Positions 26,679 through 34,798 of a stretch of 64,000 nt of DNA are shown in pieces. The notes under the pieces are model-generated. The model ran no database searches, was not told the origin of the DNA, and worked only from the letters and a program-made list of their open reading frames with translations. A program made the translations under genes and the position numbers. Origin of the DNA: Trichormus sp. M33_DOE_039 (lineage in GTDB: Bacteria; Cyanobacteriota; Cyanobacteriia; Cyanobacteriales; Nostocaceae); the NCBI GenBank assembly GCA_015296085.1, contig DVDT01000031.1:1-64000 (forward strand), in the 5' to 3' direction. How positions within the stretch are numbered: position 1 is the stretch's first letter; the number at the start of each line of letters is the position of its first letter.

Positions 26679-26993
26679 TTACTTGACAGACACGGCATCA
26701 ACATCAACGGTGTTGTCAGTAGGGATAGAATCTGTAGGGATAGAATCTGTTGATGTGGTAGTTTCACCCTTGCGAGCTTTCCAGCCTTCAATGACCAGCC
26801 CAGATACCTCAGTAACTAATATGGTCAAAAGCAAAACGTCATCCACTTGACCCAAAACCGGTAAAAAATCCGGTGCAATATCGATTGGGCTGAGAATATA
26901 AACAATTGTACCTAAAATCACCCACCAACGGTATTTGGGGTTGCGTAGCAAACCACGATACCAATTATACAGAGATTGGATTGAGAAGTTCAT
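26679..26993 (-). CDS. DUF1232/YkvA-like small membrane protein
   Basis: 104 aa. DUF1232 signature YILSPIDIAPDFLPVLGQVDDVLLL spans the first membrane hairpin (about residues 28-60). The N-terminal WYRGLLRNPKYRWW resembles the family. A charged tail carries two tandem TDSIP units from a short DNA repeat. Function of the family is unknown. It stands alone downstream of nothing, with about 250 bases to sbtA. Confidence 0.82.
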   Translation of the reverse strand: MNFSIQSLYNWYRGLLRNPKYRWWVILGTIVYILSPIDIAPDFLPVLGQVDDVLLLTILVTEVSGLVIEGWKARKGETTTSTDSIPTDSIPTDNTVDVDAVSVK

Positions 26994-27187
26994 GTTTTAA
27001 GCCTCCAGTTAACTTCAATTTTGACAAATTATGCTATATATTCCCGGTGGGAATAACCGTCCTAGTTAGTTGGGAATATGCTAATCACGACATTTCCAAA
27101 TACCTATCCGTCGATTCTGTACAAGAGTATGTTAATTGTGCATTAATCTCTAGAATTAAAATGCTTTGGGATAGTTGCTTCAGCAAT

Positions 27188-27197
27188 GGAGGGAGGA
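27188..27197 (+). promoter_or_regulatory. Strong ribosome binding site before exbB
   Basis: GGAGGGAGG lies just before the GTG at 27208 and decides that start. The longer frame beginning at 27175 uses a start upstream of this site and is rejected. Confidence 0.7.
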
Positions 27198-27207
27198 AAC
27201 TTTAACA

Positions 27208-27945
27208 GTGGATATTTTAAATTTGTTCAAAGAAGGCGGGCCAGCCATGTGGCCTTTACTGGCCCTGTCGATTTTATCTTTGAGTGTGATTTTTGAGCGT
27301 CTGTGGTTTTGGTTGCGAATTTTGACGCAAGAAAAGGAAATTGTCGAGCGGGTATTAGATGCAGCCCAAGATAACTGGGAATTAGCGTCAGAGATTGCCC
27401 AAAGAGCAACAGATCAACCAATTGGGCGTTTTCTCTATGCTCCTTTACGGTTACAAAAAATTGATGCAGAAACCTTTCGGTTAGCACTAGAATCTACTGC
27501 TGAAGACGAATTAGCAGGGATGCGACGTGGTGAAAAGGTCTTAGAAGCGGTAATTACCCTTGCGCCACTTTTGGGATTATTGGGTACGGTTCTGGGTTTG
27601 ATCGATACTTTGAAAGCAATTAATATCGGCGATATCGCCACTGGTGGAGGTGCAGCCGCAACTAGAGGTATTGGCCAATCTTTAATTAGTACAGCTGCGG
27701 GATTAATTGTGGCGATCGCTAGTTTGGTATTCTACAGATTATTTCAAGGTTTTGTAGTCAATCAAGTCAAGCTTTTTCATAAAGCAGGGAATGAATTGGA
27801 ATTACTTTATCGCCAATTCCCACCTAATTTTACCAACAGCACATCAGCAATGTTGTCAGAAACAACAAGGGATAGTTACACTCCATCAAGTAAACCCAGT
27901 ACCAGCAGATTCCCTCAGCCACCAGAACCACCAAATCAAAGTTAA
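27208..27945 (+). CDS. exbB: MotA/TolQ/ExbB proton channel protein
   Basis: 245 aa from GTG 27208 (VDILNLFKEGGPAMWPLL). First membrane helix at about 12-32 (MWPLLALSILSLSVIFERLW), then a cytoplasmic stretch, then two helices: APLLGLLGTVLGLIDT with the family's conserved threonine-glycine segment, and LISTAAGLIVAIASLVFYRLF. These helices and GIGQSLISTAAGL are ExbB/TolQ hallmarks. The protein would form a proton channel with ExbD, energising a TonB-type transporter or envelope work. exbD follows 127 bases later. No tonB gene is visible nearby. The Ser/Pro-rich tail is poorly conserved. Confidence 0.9.
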   Translation: MDILNLFKEGGPAMWPLLALSILSLSVIFERLWFWLRILTQEKEIVERVLDAAQDNWELASEIAQRATDQPIGRFLYAPLRLQKIDAETFRLALESTAEDELAGMRRGEKVLEAVITLAPLLGLLGTVLGLIDTLKAINIGDIATGGGAAATRGIGQSLISTAAGLIVAIASLVFYRLFQGFVVNQVKLFHKAGNELELLYRQFPPNFTNSTSAMLSETTRDSYTPSSKPSTSRFPQPPEPPNQS

Positions 27946-27957
27946 ATGGGCATGGAG

Positions 27958-28045
27958 AAGTAAAAAGTCAAAAGTCAGAAGTCAAAAGGTAAAGGATTAT
28001 TTTTTTATTTTTGCCTTTGACTTTTTTACTTTCTAATCCCCAATC
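27958..28045. repeat. AGTCAAAAGTC-type imperfect inverted repeat
   Basis: Left arm rich in AGTCAAAAG copies and right arm CTTTGACTTTTTT can pair imperfectly around a T-run. It lies between exbB and exbD. A similar element (28719-28763) follows exbD. Both are dispersed repeats typical of Nostoc intergenic DNA; the first may attenuate expression between the two genes. Confidence 0.55.
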
Positions 28046-28072
28046 TCCAGTTCCTACTCCCTCAAAAAGAAG

Positions 28073-28711
28073 ATGAAAGTTAACCTTAATAAACCTGTCG
28101 AAGAAGTTCAAATTCAACTGATTCCTTTAATAGATGTAATTTTTTGTATCTTGGCATTTTTTCTGTTAGCAGCTTTACAATTTACTAGACAACAGGCGAT
28201 AAATGTTGATTTGCCCCAAGCTACTACAAATACTGCATCTGAAATCAATTCAGCAGGCGCTCGTCAGATTATTACGATTAACGCTGTAGGCAACATTTAT
28301 GTAGAAGACCAACAGGTGCAAAGAGCGGAATTACAAGATAAATTAAGGGAATTTTTACAAGCCAACCCTAATGGTATTTCAATTTTGAATGCTTCTCGTA
28401 CAGCCACTTATAATGATGTGATTGAAACGTTAGATTTGTTACGACAAGTAGGAGGCAATCGCGTCTTTTTAGGAATTATACCTACCTCTTCTGCACCCAG
28501 CACTGATTCGCTATACTCTCCCAGCACACCCAATTTCCCTGTTGCACCGGGTACAGTTCCATTACCAGAAACTAATCCCAACGCTCCCACAATCCCTAAT
28601 CAATTTTCTTTACCGACAACACCCAATCAACCACCAACAGGTCAAGGTATTTCTCCCATCGTTCCTAATGTCCCTGCTGCTACACCAGCAGCACCTGAAA
28701 ACACCAACTAA
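28073..28711 (+). CDS. exbD: ExbD/TolR biopolymer transport protein
   Basis: 212 aa. A short cytoplasmic N-terminus is followed by one membrane helix with the essential acid, IPLIDVIFCILAFFLLAALQF (Asp in LIDVIF). The periplasmic domain contains VDLPQATTNT, ITINAVGNIYVEDQQV and an LRQVGGNRVFLGI strand, as in TolR/ExbD. The last 70 residues are a Pro/Thr/Asn-rich low-complexity tail beyond the family's usual end (about 140 residues), possibly a reach across the periplasm. It pairs with the upstream exbB. Confidence 0.9.
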   Translation: MKVNLNKPVEEVQIQLIPLIDVIFCILAFFLLAALQFTRQQAINVDLPQATTNTASEINSAGARQIITINAVGNIYVEDQQVQRAELQDKLREFLQANPNGISILNASRTATYNDVIETLDLLRQVGGNRVFLGIIPTSSAPSTDSLYSPSTPNFPVAPGTVPLPETNPNAPTIPNQFSLPTTPNQPPTGQGISPIVPNVPAATPAAPENTN

Positions 28712-28718
28712 AGAAGAT

Positions 28719-28763
28719 AAAAGGCAAAAGGTAAAAACAATAATTTTTTGACTTTTGCCTTTT
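28719..28763 (+). terminator. Hairpin after exbD
   Basis: A perfect 12-bp stem: AAAAGGCAAAAG (28719-28730) with CTTTTGCCTTTT (28752-28763), loop of 21 bases with a T-run. It follows the exbD stop by eight bases. A dispersed repeat used as a likely transcription terminator. Confidence 0.6.
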
Positions 28764-28937
28764 TATGCACCATGCCCAATTTCTCAAAACCTAAAGATAT
28801 CTAGAATAAATTTTAAATAGATAAAAAACTCTGGTAACTTACAAATAATCGGCCGATGTGAAATTTATCTATCGATAGACTTAATAGACTCAGGAATTTA
28901 TCGCCAAGCACCATTCACGTTTCAGGGGTTGAAGGCA

Positions 28938-29306
28938 ATGAATGAGATTGTGACGCTGTTAATTGTTTGGGTGGTGACATCTATCAGCTTGTTGATTATC
29001 AGTAAGTTGCCTTTGGGCGTTGAAGTTGATACTCCACAAAAAGCAGTTATTTCCGCAGCTGTTTTAGGTATTGTAACGGCAATAATCAGGCCTATTTTAC
29101 GCTTGATATTTGCTGTACCCGATATACTCACCTTTAATCTTCTATCGGGTGTGTTCACATTTATGATTGCCGTTGTTTGTTTTAGTATTGCTGCTTGGTT
29201 AGTAGAGGGTTTTCGCCTGCGCTTCGGTATTTGGAGTGCTGTGCTAGGGGCGTTTGCACTCACTTTAATCAACAGCTTGATTTACAAGATTTTAGGTATT
29301 TTTTAG
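28938..29306 (+). CDS. Phage-holin-family membrane protein (PF04020-like)
   Basis: 122 aa from ATG 28938 with AGGGG upstream; a TTG three codons earlier is less likely. Four hydrophobic helices: IVTLLIVWVVTSISLLIISK, a second around AVISAAVLGIVTAIIRPIL, a third FTFMIAVVCFSIAAWLV, a fourth IWSAVLGAFALTLINSLIY. This is the widespread bacterial family named for similarity to phage holins; it is not evidence of a prophage. Function unknown. Confidence 0.8.
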   Translation: MNEIVTLLIVWVVTSISLLIISKLPLGVEVDTPQKAVISAAVLGIVTAIIRPILRLIFAVPDILTFNLLSGVFTFMIAVVCFSIAAWLVEGFRLRFGIWSAVLGAFALTLINSLIYKILGIF

Positions 29307-29329
29307 GCATAGAAGCCAAAAGTCTATAG

Positions 29330-29504
29330 TATACAGTCCCTAGTCACAGGTTACTCATACCAAGTTATTGCACTAATGACTAATGACTCTTGTACAGACG
29401 CGATGAATCGCGTCTCTACCAACTATTGACTTTTGTACAGACACACGGACGCTTGTAAGAATGGCTTCTCGTCAGAGAATATTTGCGTCTCTAGCAACTA
29501 TTGA
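29330..29504. repeat. Dispersed hairpin repeats (GACGCGAT-type) after holin-like gene
   Basis: The core is GACGCGAT-GA-ATCGCGTC (29397-29414), a palindrome flanked by TGTACA and CTCTAC. A diverged second copy begins near 29435 (TTTGTACAGACAC) and closes at GCGTCTC near 29492. Copies of ACTATTGAC border both. These are multi-copy intergenic repeats of Nostoc, possibly forming terminators for the convergent holin-like and psb29 genes. Confidence 0.6.
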
Positions 29505-30212
29505 CTATTCATTAGAAGTTGGAGGAGCAACTGGAGTACTTGATTGTTGTTGACGTTGCTCGCGCTTTTTGCGATCGGCTGATAACATATCAGCCATCAC
29601 AACCAGTGCCTGTGTCATTTTGTCTAAGTTGGAACGGTATAAGTCTAAATCCTTAGTAAGTTTTTCCTCAGACAAATGCAAGCCATCAGCAATTGTTTTA
29701 AGTGCTTCAGTACGCTGTTTTTCGTCTTTCACTAACTCAGAATCAGACAGTTCCAGCAAAGTGAACAAACCGATCGCAAACAACCGACTGTATTTAAAGT
29801 TAGGATTGTTGGCGATCGCTTGCAATTGGGCTTGCAAATCAGCATCTTGCTGTAAATGATCAGTTTGACTTAGCCACGCTATTAAATCATGAGCTGGTAA
29901 GCTTTGAGCTACGCTTTTTAAGCGTTCAGCATCATGTCTATAGCGTTGTGGCTCTTGCTCTACAGCCTGGCATATAGCATTAAAAATCGATTCTTTATCC
30001 CGTTCGGGTTTGTAGCCTTCCATGAAGCGGTCAAAGGTAGTGACAACGCCCAAGGCATAAACGGGATTGTAGCTAAAATCTACATTTACTAACAGCAGGT
30101 GCATTTCTACCATTAATTCCTCTACTACCCGACGATAAATTGTGTTAATTGGCCGAGTATGAAGAGTGTAGAAAGTTCGCTTTGTATCAGAGACAGTACG
30201 GACGTTATTCAC
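29505..30212 (-). CDS. thf1: Psb29/Thf1, thylakoid formation and PSII maintenance protein
   Basis: 235 aa. The start MNNVRTVSDTKRTFYTLHTR and the phrase NTIYRRVVEELMVEMHLL are diagnostic of Psb29/THF1. The helical body continues with YNPVYALGVVTTFDRFMEGY and FKYSRLFAIGLFTLLELS. The C-terminus is a charged coiled coil with a Gln/Pro tail, as in other cyanobacterial members. Psb29 interacts with FtsH proteases and supports photosystem II repair. Single gene, soluble or thylakoid-associated. Confidence 0.95.
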   Translation of the reverse strand: MNNVRTVSDTKRTFYTLHTRPINTIYRRVVEELMVEMHLLLVNVDFSYNPVYALGVVTTFDRFMEGYKPERDKESIFNAICQAVEQEPQRYRHDAERLKSVAQSLPAHDLIAWLSQTDHLQQDADLQAQLQAIANNPNFKYSRLFAIGLFTLLELSDSELVKDEKQRTEALKTIADGLHLSEEKLTKDLDLYRSNLDKMTQALVVMADMLSADRKKREQRQQQSSTPVAPPTSNE

Positions 30213-30543
30213 AAAGAAAATCTTAACGGCGACGTTATCTTATTTTGTACTTTAAAGGCTACTTTGCCAAGTTGGGCTTTCCGTATGCGGAGGAATTAGC
30301 TTCGGTATCTACCAATCTGCTGCTAACTGCCAAAGTATACAGGTCTATAGACATTGTTTTAAAATACGTGACAACACATTGAGGATTTTCCGTCTGTCCA
30401 AGGTCAATATCTAGAGCAATTTTTTCCAGAATTTAGTAGCGTCCACCAAGAATATGACCTACGATACCCAGTCACCAATGTCTTCTGGAATTTTTATACT
30501 ATTTCTCTACAGAAACTAAATTAAATCATCTTCTTGAATATTC
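30213..30543. other. Divergent intergenic region, psb29 / CpcT-like gene
   Basis: About 330 bases; promoters for both flanking genes are expected. No open frame, hairpin or known RNA recognised. Confidence 0.4.
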
Positions 30544-31158
30544 ATGAGTGTTTCACGCCATTTAGTCAACTTAGGTCAGTACCTAGCTGGAGAATTTGAT
30601 AATCGGGAACAGGCGTTAGCTGAACCAATTTGGTATGTTCATTTGCGCTTATGGCAACGACCAGTACAGCTATTTACAGACGATAGCATCACAATATTTG
30701 CCGAACAAGCCAATATCGTGAATTTAGACCGTCCTTATCGCCAGCGTATTCTAAGGGTCATGCCTAGCAAATATGATACATCACTACAAGTACAATACTA
30801 CATGCTTAAAAATCCGAGTGCCTTAGCTGGTGCAGGTTGCAACCCAAATCTACTGAAGACACTCACTCCAGACCAATTAGAATTATTACCAGGTTGTATT
30901 CTCAAGGTGACTCAACAGGAAGTAGCTCTTAACCAATATCAATTTATTGCTACTCCACCGCCTGATACGCGTTGCACTTTTACTTATCAAGGGAATACTA
31001 TTCAAGTTTCTTTAGGATTTGAAATTACTGAGACAGCCTTAAATAGCTACGATAAAGGCATTGACCAATTGACGGGTAAAGCGACATGGGGAGCAATTCT
31101 TGGCCCTTATCGCTACACAAAGCGAGAACAGTATGCAGTTTTAAGTGCTGAGTGCTGA
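30544..31158 (+). CDS. CpcT/CpeT-family phycobilin lyase
   Basis: 204 aa, the family's usual length. Features: LGQYLAGEFDNREQALAEP near the N-terminus, YVHLRLWQRPV, TIFAEQANIVNLDRPYRQRI, then GCILKVTQQ and the WGAILGPYRY segment. CpcT lyases attach phycocyanobilin to Cys153/155 of phycocyanin or phycoerythrocyanin beta subunits; CpeT members act on phycoerythrin. Which subunit this one serves cannot be told, and no phycobiliprotein gene is adjacent. Filamentous Nostoc usually have two or more such genes. Single gene. Confidence 0.9.
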   Translation: MSVSRHLVNLGQYLAGEFDNREQALAEPIWYVHLRLWQRPVQLFTDDSITIFAEQANIVNLDRPYRQRILRVMPSKYDTSLQVQYYMLKNPSALAGAGCNPNLLKTLTPDQLELLPGCILKVTQQEVALNQYQFIATPPPDTRCTFTYQGNTIQVSLGFEITETALNSYDKGIDQLTGKATWGAILGPYRYTKREQYAVLSAEC

Positions 31159-31206
31159 GATAGAATAACCACTCAAGAATCAGCACCTTCATGACTTTGC
31201 ATGGAC

Positions 31207-31575
31207 TTAACTGGCAATACTGCGAGGTACACCTTCTAAAGCTTCCTCTTCAGTTTCAAAGATTTCAAACACTGTATCCATCATAGTGACTTCAAATACA
31301 AGTTTTGCTTCTGGATGGACGTTACATATACGGAAACTGCCTTTGACTTTATCCGCATCACGCATACCAGCAACCAAAGATGTCAGACCGGAACTATCGA
31401 TAAAATTTACTTGACCAAGATTCACCACTACATGACGGCTGAGTTTAGAAATACACTCCTGTAACTTCAGGCGAAACTGCCAAGCTGTGGTGATATCCAA
31501 GCGACCTGCTGGTGTCAAGACAATAACTGTATTACCGTCTTGAGTTGTATAGGTGGTTTGTTCTATTTGAATCAC
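31207..31575 (-). CDS. STAS-domain anti-sigma factor antagonist
   Basis: 122 aa, single STAS domain. Visible: TVIVLTPAGRLDITTAWQF, VVVNLGQVNFIDSSGLTSLV with the phosphorylatable Ser in DSSGL, and a C-terminal strand FRICNVHPEAKLVFEVTMM. Such proteins release sigma factors or other partners from serine-kinase anti-sigma factors by partner switching. No anti-sigma kinase or PP2C phosphatase gene is adjacent. Single gene. Confidence 0.9.
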   Translation of the reverse strand: MIQIEQTTYTTQDGNTVIVLTPAGRLDITTAWQFRLKLQECISKLSRHVVVNLGQVNFIDSSGLTSLVAGMRDADKVKGSFRICNVHPEAKLVFEVTMMDTVFEIFETEEEALEGVPRSIAS

Positions 31576-32155
31576 TAAGCCCCCTGCGGCACTTATCTTA
31601 AAATTGACTGTGGTTAAGTAATACCAATTCGTAGTTAAAAAGGTAAGATTCCATCCCGGTTTCCCAAGTTGTATCTGTAATTACCCCTTGGCAGAATTGG
31701 TACTGGTACAGCAAGGTGTGTATAAAGTCATCGTGCAAAAAACTCGAAAAGCTTACAAAATCAGCTTCAATTCTTTTGATTTTTGACTTCTTACATTTGC
31801 CTTTGTGTACTAGCCCTGGAATTGATGAGCTAAAGCTCAGTCTAATGAACAATGATACTACCCTGGAAAAAGTAGTAAATTATTTAACCCATCAACTACA
31901 GGACTATTCAGTGCTGAAACTTGAATTTAACAAGATACAGCTAAATTTGTCACCTTTTTTTTAACTAGGTGCTTACCTTTAGTAGTTTAACTCACCAAAT
32001 CTGTGCTGAGTACCCGGACAAAATTACTGAGTCAGCAAGACGAATTTTTGGGATCTTTATGTATTGATGAGTAAATGATGACTACGCTAGGTGAGTAACT
32101 ATCCCACAGTTCTAATTTTGGGGTAAACCCTTTTGTCGCCACTCATTTTTCAGTG
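31576..32155. other. Intergenic region, STAS gene to hemF
   Basis: About 580 bases. Two overlapping opposite frames (31598-31852 minus, 31716-31964 plus) look like chance. The plus frame's latter part from ATG 31845 (MNNDTTLEKVVNYLTHQLQD) is protein-like for 39 codons and could be a remnant N-terminus. Otherwise nothing recognised. Confidence 0.4.
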
Positions 32156-33199
32156 CTACTTACTGGGTTGCCAGTTAATCCAATCTTGGGGCTTGAGAAA
32201 AGTATTATACAATTCCGCTTCGGGAGTATTAGGTTCTGGTTGATAACCGTATTCCCAACGTACTAAAGGCGGTAAAGACATCAAAATAGATTCTGTACGT
32301 CCATTGGTTTGCAAGCCAAAGATTGTACCTCGGTCGTACACTAAATTAAATTCGACATATCTACCCCGACGGTAAAGTTGGAAATTGCGTTCGCGATCGC
32401 CATATTCTATTCCATGACGGCGTTCAACAATGGGTACATAAGCTGGTAAAAACGCCGCACCCGAACTCTGTACAAAGCCAAACAAATCTTCCCAAGTGCG
32501 TTGTGCGGGAACTCCCACTTGGTCACTGTATTGGGCGGCTTCACCTTTGGGGTCTGGTCCACGGTACAAAACCCCTTGACCATCTTGATAATCGAAAAAT
32601 AAACCGCCTACACCCCGTGTTTCACCCCGGTGCTTGAGGTAGAAATATTCATCACACCAACGTTTAAACACCGAGTAATACTCTGGGTGATGTTGGTCAC
32701 AAGCTTGCTTGAGTGTCTTGTGAAAATGGGCTGCATCTTCTGCAAAGGGATAATAAGGTGTTAAGTCCGCGCCGCCACCAAACCACCATACGGGGCCAGC
32801 TTCAAAATAACGGTAGTTGAGGTGAACTGTAGGCACATAAGGGTTACGGGGATGTAATACCAAAGATGTACCGGTGGCATAAAAGCCGTGACCTTCTGCT
32901 TCTGGACGCTGTTTTAAAATAGAGGGAGGCAGATGAGAACCCCAAACTTCAGAAAAATTTACACCAGCTTGTTCAAATATTGCACCGTCACGCAGTACAC
33001 GCGATCGCCCGCCACCTCCCTCTGGACGCTCCCAACTATCTTCATTAAACGTACCCACACCGTCGAGTTTGGCTAATGAGTGTGAAATTTCATCTTGTAA
33101 ACTTTTCATAAAATGACTGACACGCGCCTTTGCGTCAGTCCCAGGTAAAGATGTGGATAATTTTGCTTCTACAGTTGGGGTTTGCGAATTAGTTACCAT
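32156..33199 (-). CDS. hemF: Oxygen-dependent coproporphyrinogen III oxidase
   Basis: 347 aa. Converts coproporphyrinogen III to protoporphyrinogen IX with O2, the aerobic step to haem and chlorophyll. Diagnostic phrases: [50 protein letters not shown], the active-site [26 protein letters not shown], and [17 protein letters not shown]. Full length. Soluble. Single gene, divergent from the SRPBCC gene. Cyanobacteria often carry HemN-type paralogues for low oxygen; none is here. Confidence 0.97.
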   Translation of the reverse strand: MVTNSQTPTVEAKLSTSLPGTDAKARVSHFMKSLQDEISHSLAKLDGVGTFNEDSWERPEGGGGRSRVLRDGAIFEQAGVNFSEVWGSHLPPSILKQRPEAEGHGFYATGTSLVLHPRNPYVPTVHLNYRYFEAGPVWWFGGGADLTPYYPFAEDAAHFHKTLKQACDQHHPEYYSVFKRWCDEYFYLKHRGETRGVGGLFFDYQDGQGVLYRGPDPKGEAAQYSDQVGVPAQRTWEDLFGFVQSSGAAFLPAYVPIVERRHGIEYGDRERNFQLYRRGRYVEFNLVYDRGTIFGLQTNGRTESILMSLPPLVRWEYGYQPEPNTPEAELYNTFLKPQDWINWQPSK

Positions 33200-33524
33200 G
33201 AGACTCCCGAACTAAATTACATTTTTCAAAACAGCCACAAATTCCCATTGTAAAAATTTGTGGGTAGCACGAGCCAAAAATGAGGATCAACTTGCCCAAA
33301 CACCTTTTTGCTTGTTAAACATTTACATGATCATTGGGCGTGATTAGAGTTATTTTCCCTCAAATGCGTATAGGCTTGTATATTGATTAAATTTTTGTTG
33401 TACTTCTTGATGGGAACATTCTGGTATCAACACCAGACTCCTGGTGAACTAGCTGAGTGCAGTGAATCACAGTAGCAGACTATGCCAGAGTTACCAGCAA
33501 GTGTGTAACGAGGAGGATTGACAC
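33200..33524. other. Divergent intergenic region, hemF / SRPBCC gene
   Basis: About 325 bases with no frame of note. A GAGGAGG at about 33510-33516 lies shortly before the SRPBCC start and serves as its ribosome binding site. Promoters expected for both genes. Confidence 0.45.
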
Positions 33525-34046
33525 ATGAGAGCTTGGTTATCCAAATTCGTCCACCGCAAGCACCGTCGGTTGTGTGTTTCTCTGGTACGAACATATCGAG
33601 AAATTAGTTCTGCTTCTGTAGATGATCTTTGGCAAAAGGTAGTTGACTTAACTGATGTTTCCTGGCACCCGCTACTTAAAAGTACCAATGTCCCCTATGG
33701 ATTAGTACCCAAACCTGGATTAATTTACCAAGCGGTGACACGCTTTTCACCAATTCCCATTCGGATTTTTGTGGAACGAGTCAACCCTAGAGAATTGCTG
33801 AGTATCAGAATCATGGCAATTCCTGGTGTGGAAGAACGGGTGACTTACCAAGTAGAATCTACCGTTTGTGGTACTTGTTTATCCTACTCAGTCACCCTTC
33901 GGGGTTGGTTATCTCCTTTAATTTGGTCGTTATCTCGTCCCTATGTAGATCGTGTGGCACGTTCTTTAGTGGAATCGGTAGAAAAAGCCACTTTTGTCAG
34001 CGTTCCAGGACAGAAAAAACCATTGCATGGGATGGGGGAATGGTGA
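33525..34046 (+). CDS. SRPBCC-fold (START/polyketide-cyclase-like) protein
   Basis: 173 aa. The helix-grip pattern is visible: VRTYREISSASVDDLWQKVVDLTDVSWH, then strands around IPIRIFVERVNPRELLSIRIM and RVTYQVESTVCGTCLSYSVTL, ending in a long C-terminal helix (VDRVARSLVESVEKA). These proteins hold hydrophobic ligands; specific function unknown. The basic N-terminus (KFVHRKHRR) is not a signal peptide. A GAGGAGG site precedes it. Single gene. Confidence 0.75.
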   Translation: MRAWLSKFVHRKHRRLCVSLVRTYREISSASVDDLWQKVVDLTDVSWHPLLKSTNVPYGLVPKPGLIYQAVTRFSPIPIRIFVERVNPRELLSIRIMAIPGVEERVTYQVESTVCGTCLSYSVTLRGWLSPLIWSLSRPYVDRVARSLVESVEKATFVSVPGQKKPLHGMGEW

Positions 34047-34487
34047 TTGGGGGATTGGGGATTAGGGACTGGGAGAAAAGAAACAAGTCAAAATTCAACA
34101 GCTATGAATTCTTATTCCCTACACCCTTACACCCCTATACCCCTTCCCCCTAACTTCTTATTTCTTTACTTTTAATTGTTGACTTAATGGCAACTAGTGG
34201 TTTTACTAAGTATTTATTCCTACTTTTGGGGTGGTTTTGAGTGCAACAATCACCTAAAAAATAAAAAAAATCCCGAAATCTATATAAATTAATGGTTTCA
34301 TCTATCCACTTCTGGCTTGAACACCTTAGAATGATTCATTGAAAAGTCGAGCCGATGGGATTTACAGGCATTTTGAGTAAAAATACTCCCCAAGGACGAT
34401 TTTTGTGTTACGGAAAACAGAGATTTCGGTAAAGATGCGACACAGTGCATCTAGAAAAAATCTCCACTAAAACTTAAGGAGTTCCAA
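34047..34487. other. Intergenic region with STRR-type repeats before HU gene
   Basis: 34047-34155 carries purine repeats (GGGGATTGGGG, GGGACTGGG) and then pyrimidine repeats (CCCTACACC, CCCCTATACCCC), the same two-part element that is inserted in frame in the downstream aminotransferase gene. The remainder is AT-rich. AAGGAG at about 34478-34483 is the ribosome binding site of the HU gene. Confidence 0.6.
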
Positions 34488-34772
34488 ATGAACAAGGGTG
34501 AATTAGTTGATGCTGTAGCTGAGAAGGCTAGTGTGACTAAAAAGCAAGCTGATGCCGTCTTAACTGCGGCTTTGGAAACGATTATTGAGGCTGTTTCCTC
34601 TGGCGATAAGGTAACGCTGGTAGGTTTTGGCTCTTTTGAATCACGGGAACGCAAAGCCCGTGAAGGTCGTAACCCCAAAACTAACGAGAAGATGGAAATT
34701 CCTGCGACTAGAGTTCCTGCTTTTTCTGCTGGTAAGCTATTTAGAGAAAAAGTTGCGCCCCCAAAATCATAG
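34488..34772 (+). CDS. hanA: HU-family DNA-binding protein (HanA type)
   Basis: 94 aa, full-length HU. MNKGELVDAVAEKASVTKKQ begins the dimer body. The DNA-contact arm is seen in FESRERKAREGRNPKT and IPATRVPAFSAGK. It is close to the HanA protein of Anabaena, which is needed for heterocyst differentiation; the symbol rests on resemblance. It is preceded by AAGGAG five or six bases from the ATG. Nucleoid protein, usually abundant. The aminotransferase gene begins 27 bases after its stop. Confidence 0.93.
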   Translation: MNKGELVDAVAEKASVTKKQADAVLTAALETIIEAVSSGDKVTLVGFGSFESRERKAREGRNPKTNEKMEIPATRVPAFSAGKLFREKVAPPKS

Positions 34773-34798
34773 GCGTTCCTGTTAGGAATTTTGATTTA

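Noticed and set aside
28938-29306. Prophage sign from the holin-like gene
   Set aside because: The family is common in bacterial chromosomes and no phage genes are adjacent.
31598-31964. Overlapping 84- and 82-codon frames on opposite strands
   Set aside because: Mutually exclusive, composition like intergenic repeat; only the short latter part from 31845 looks slightly protein-like.
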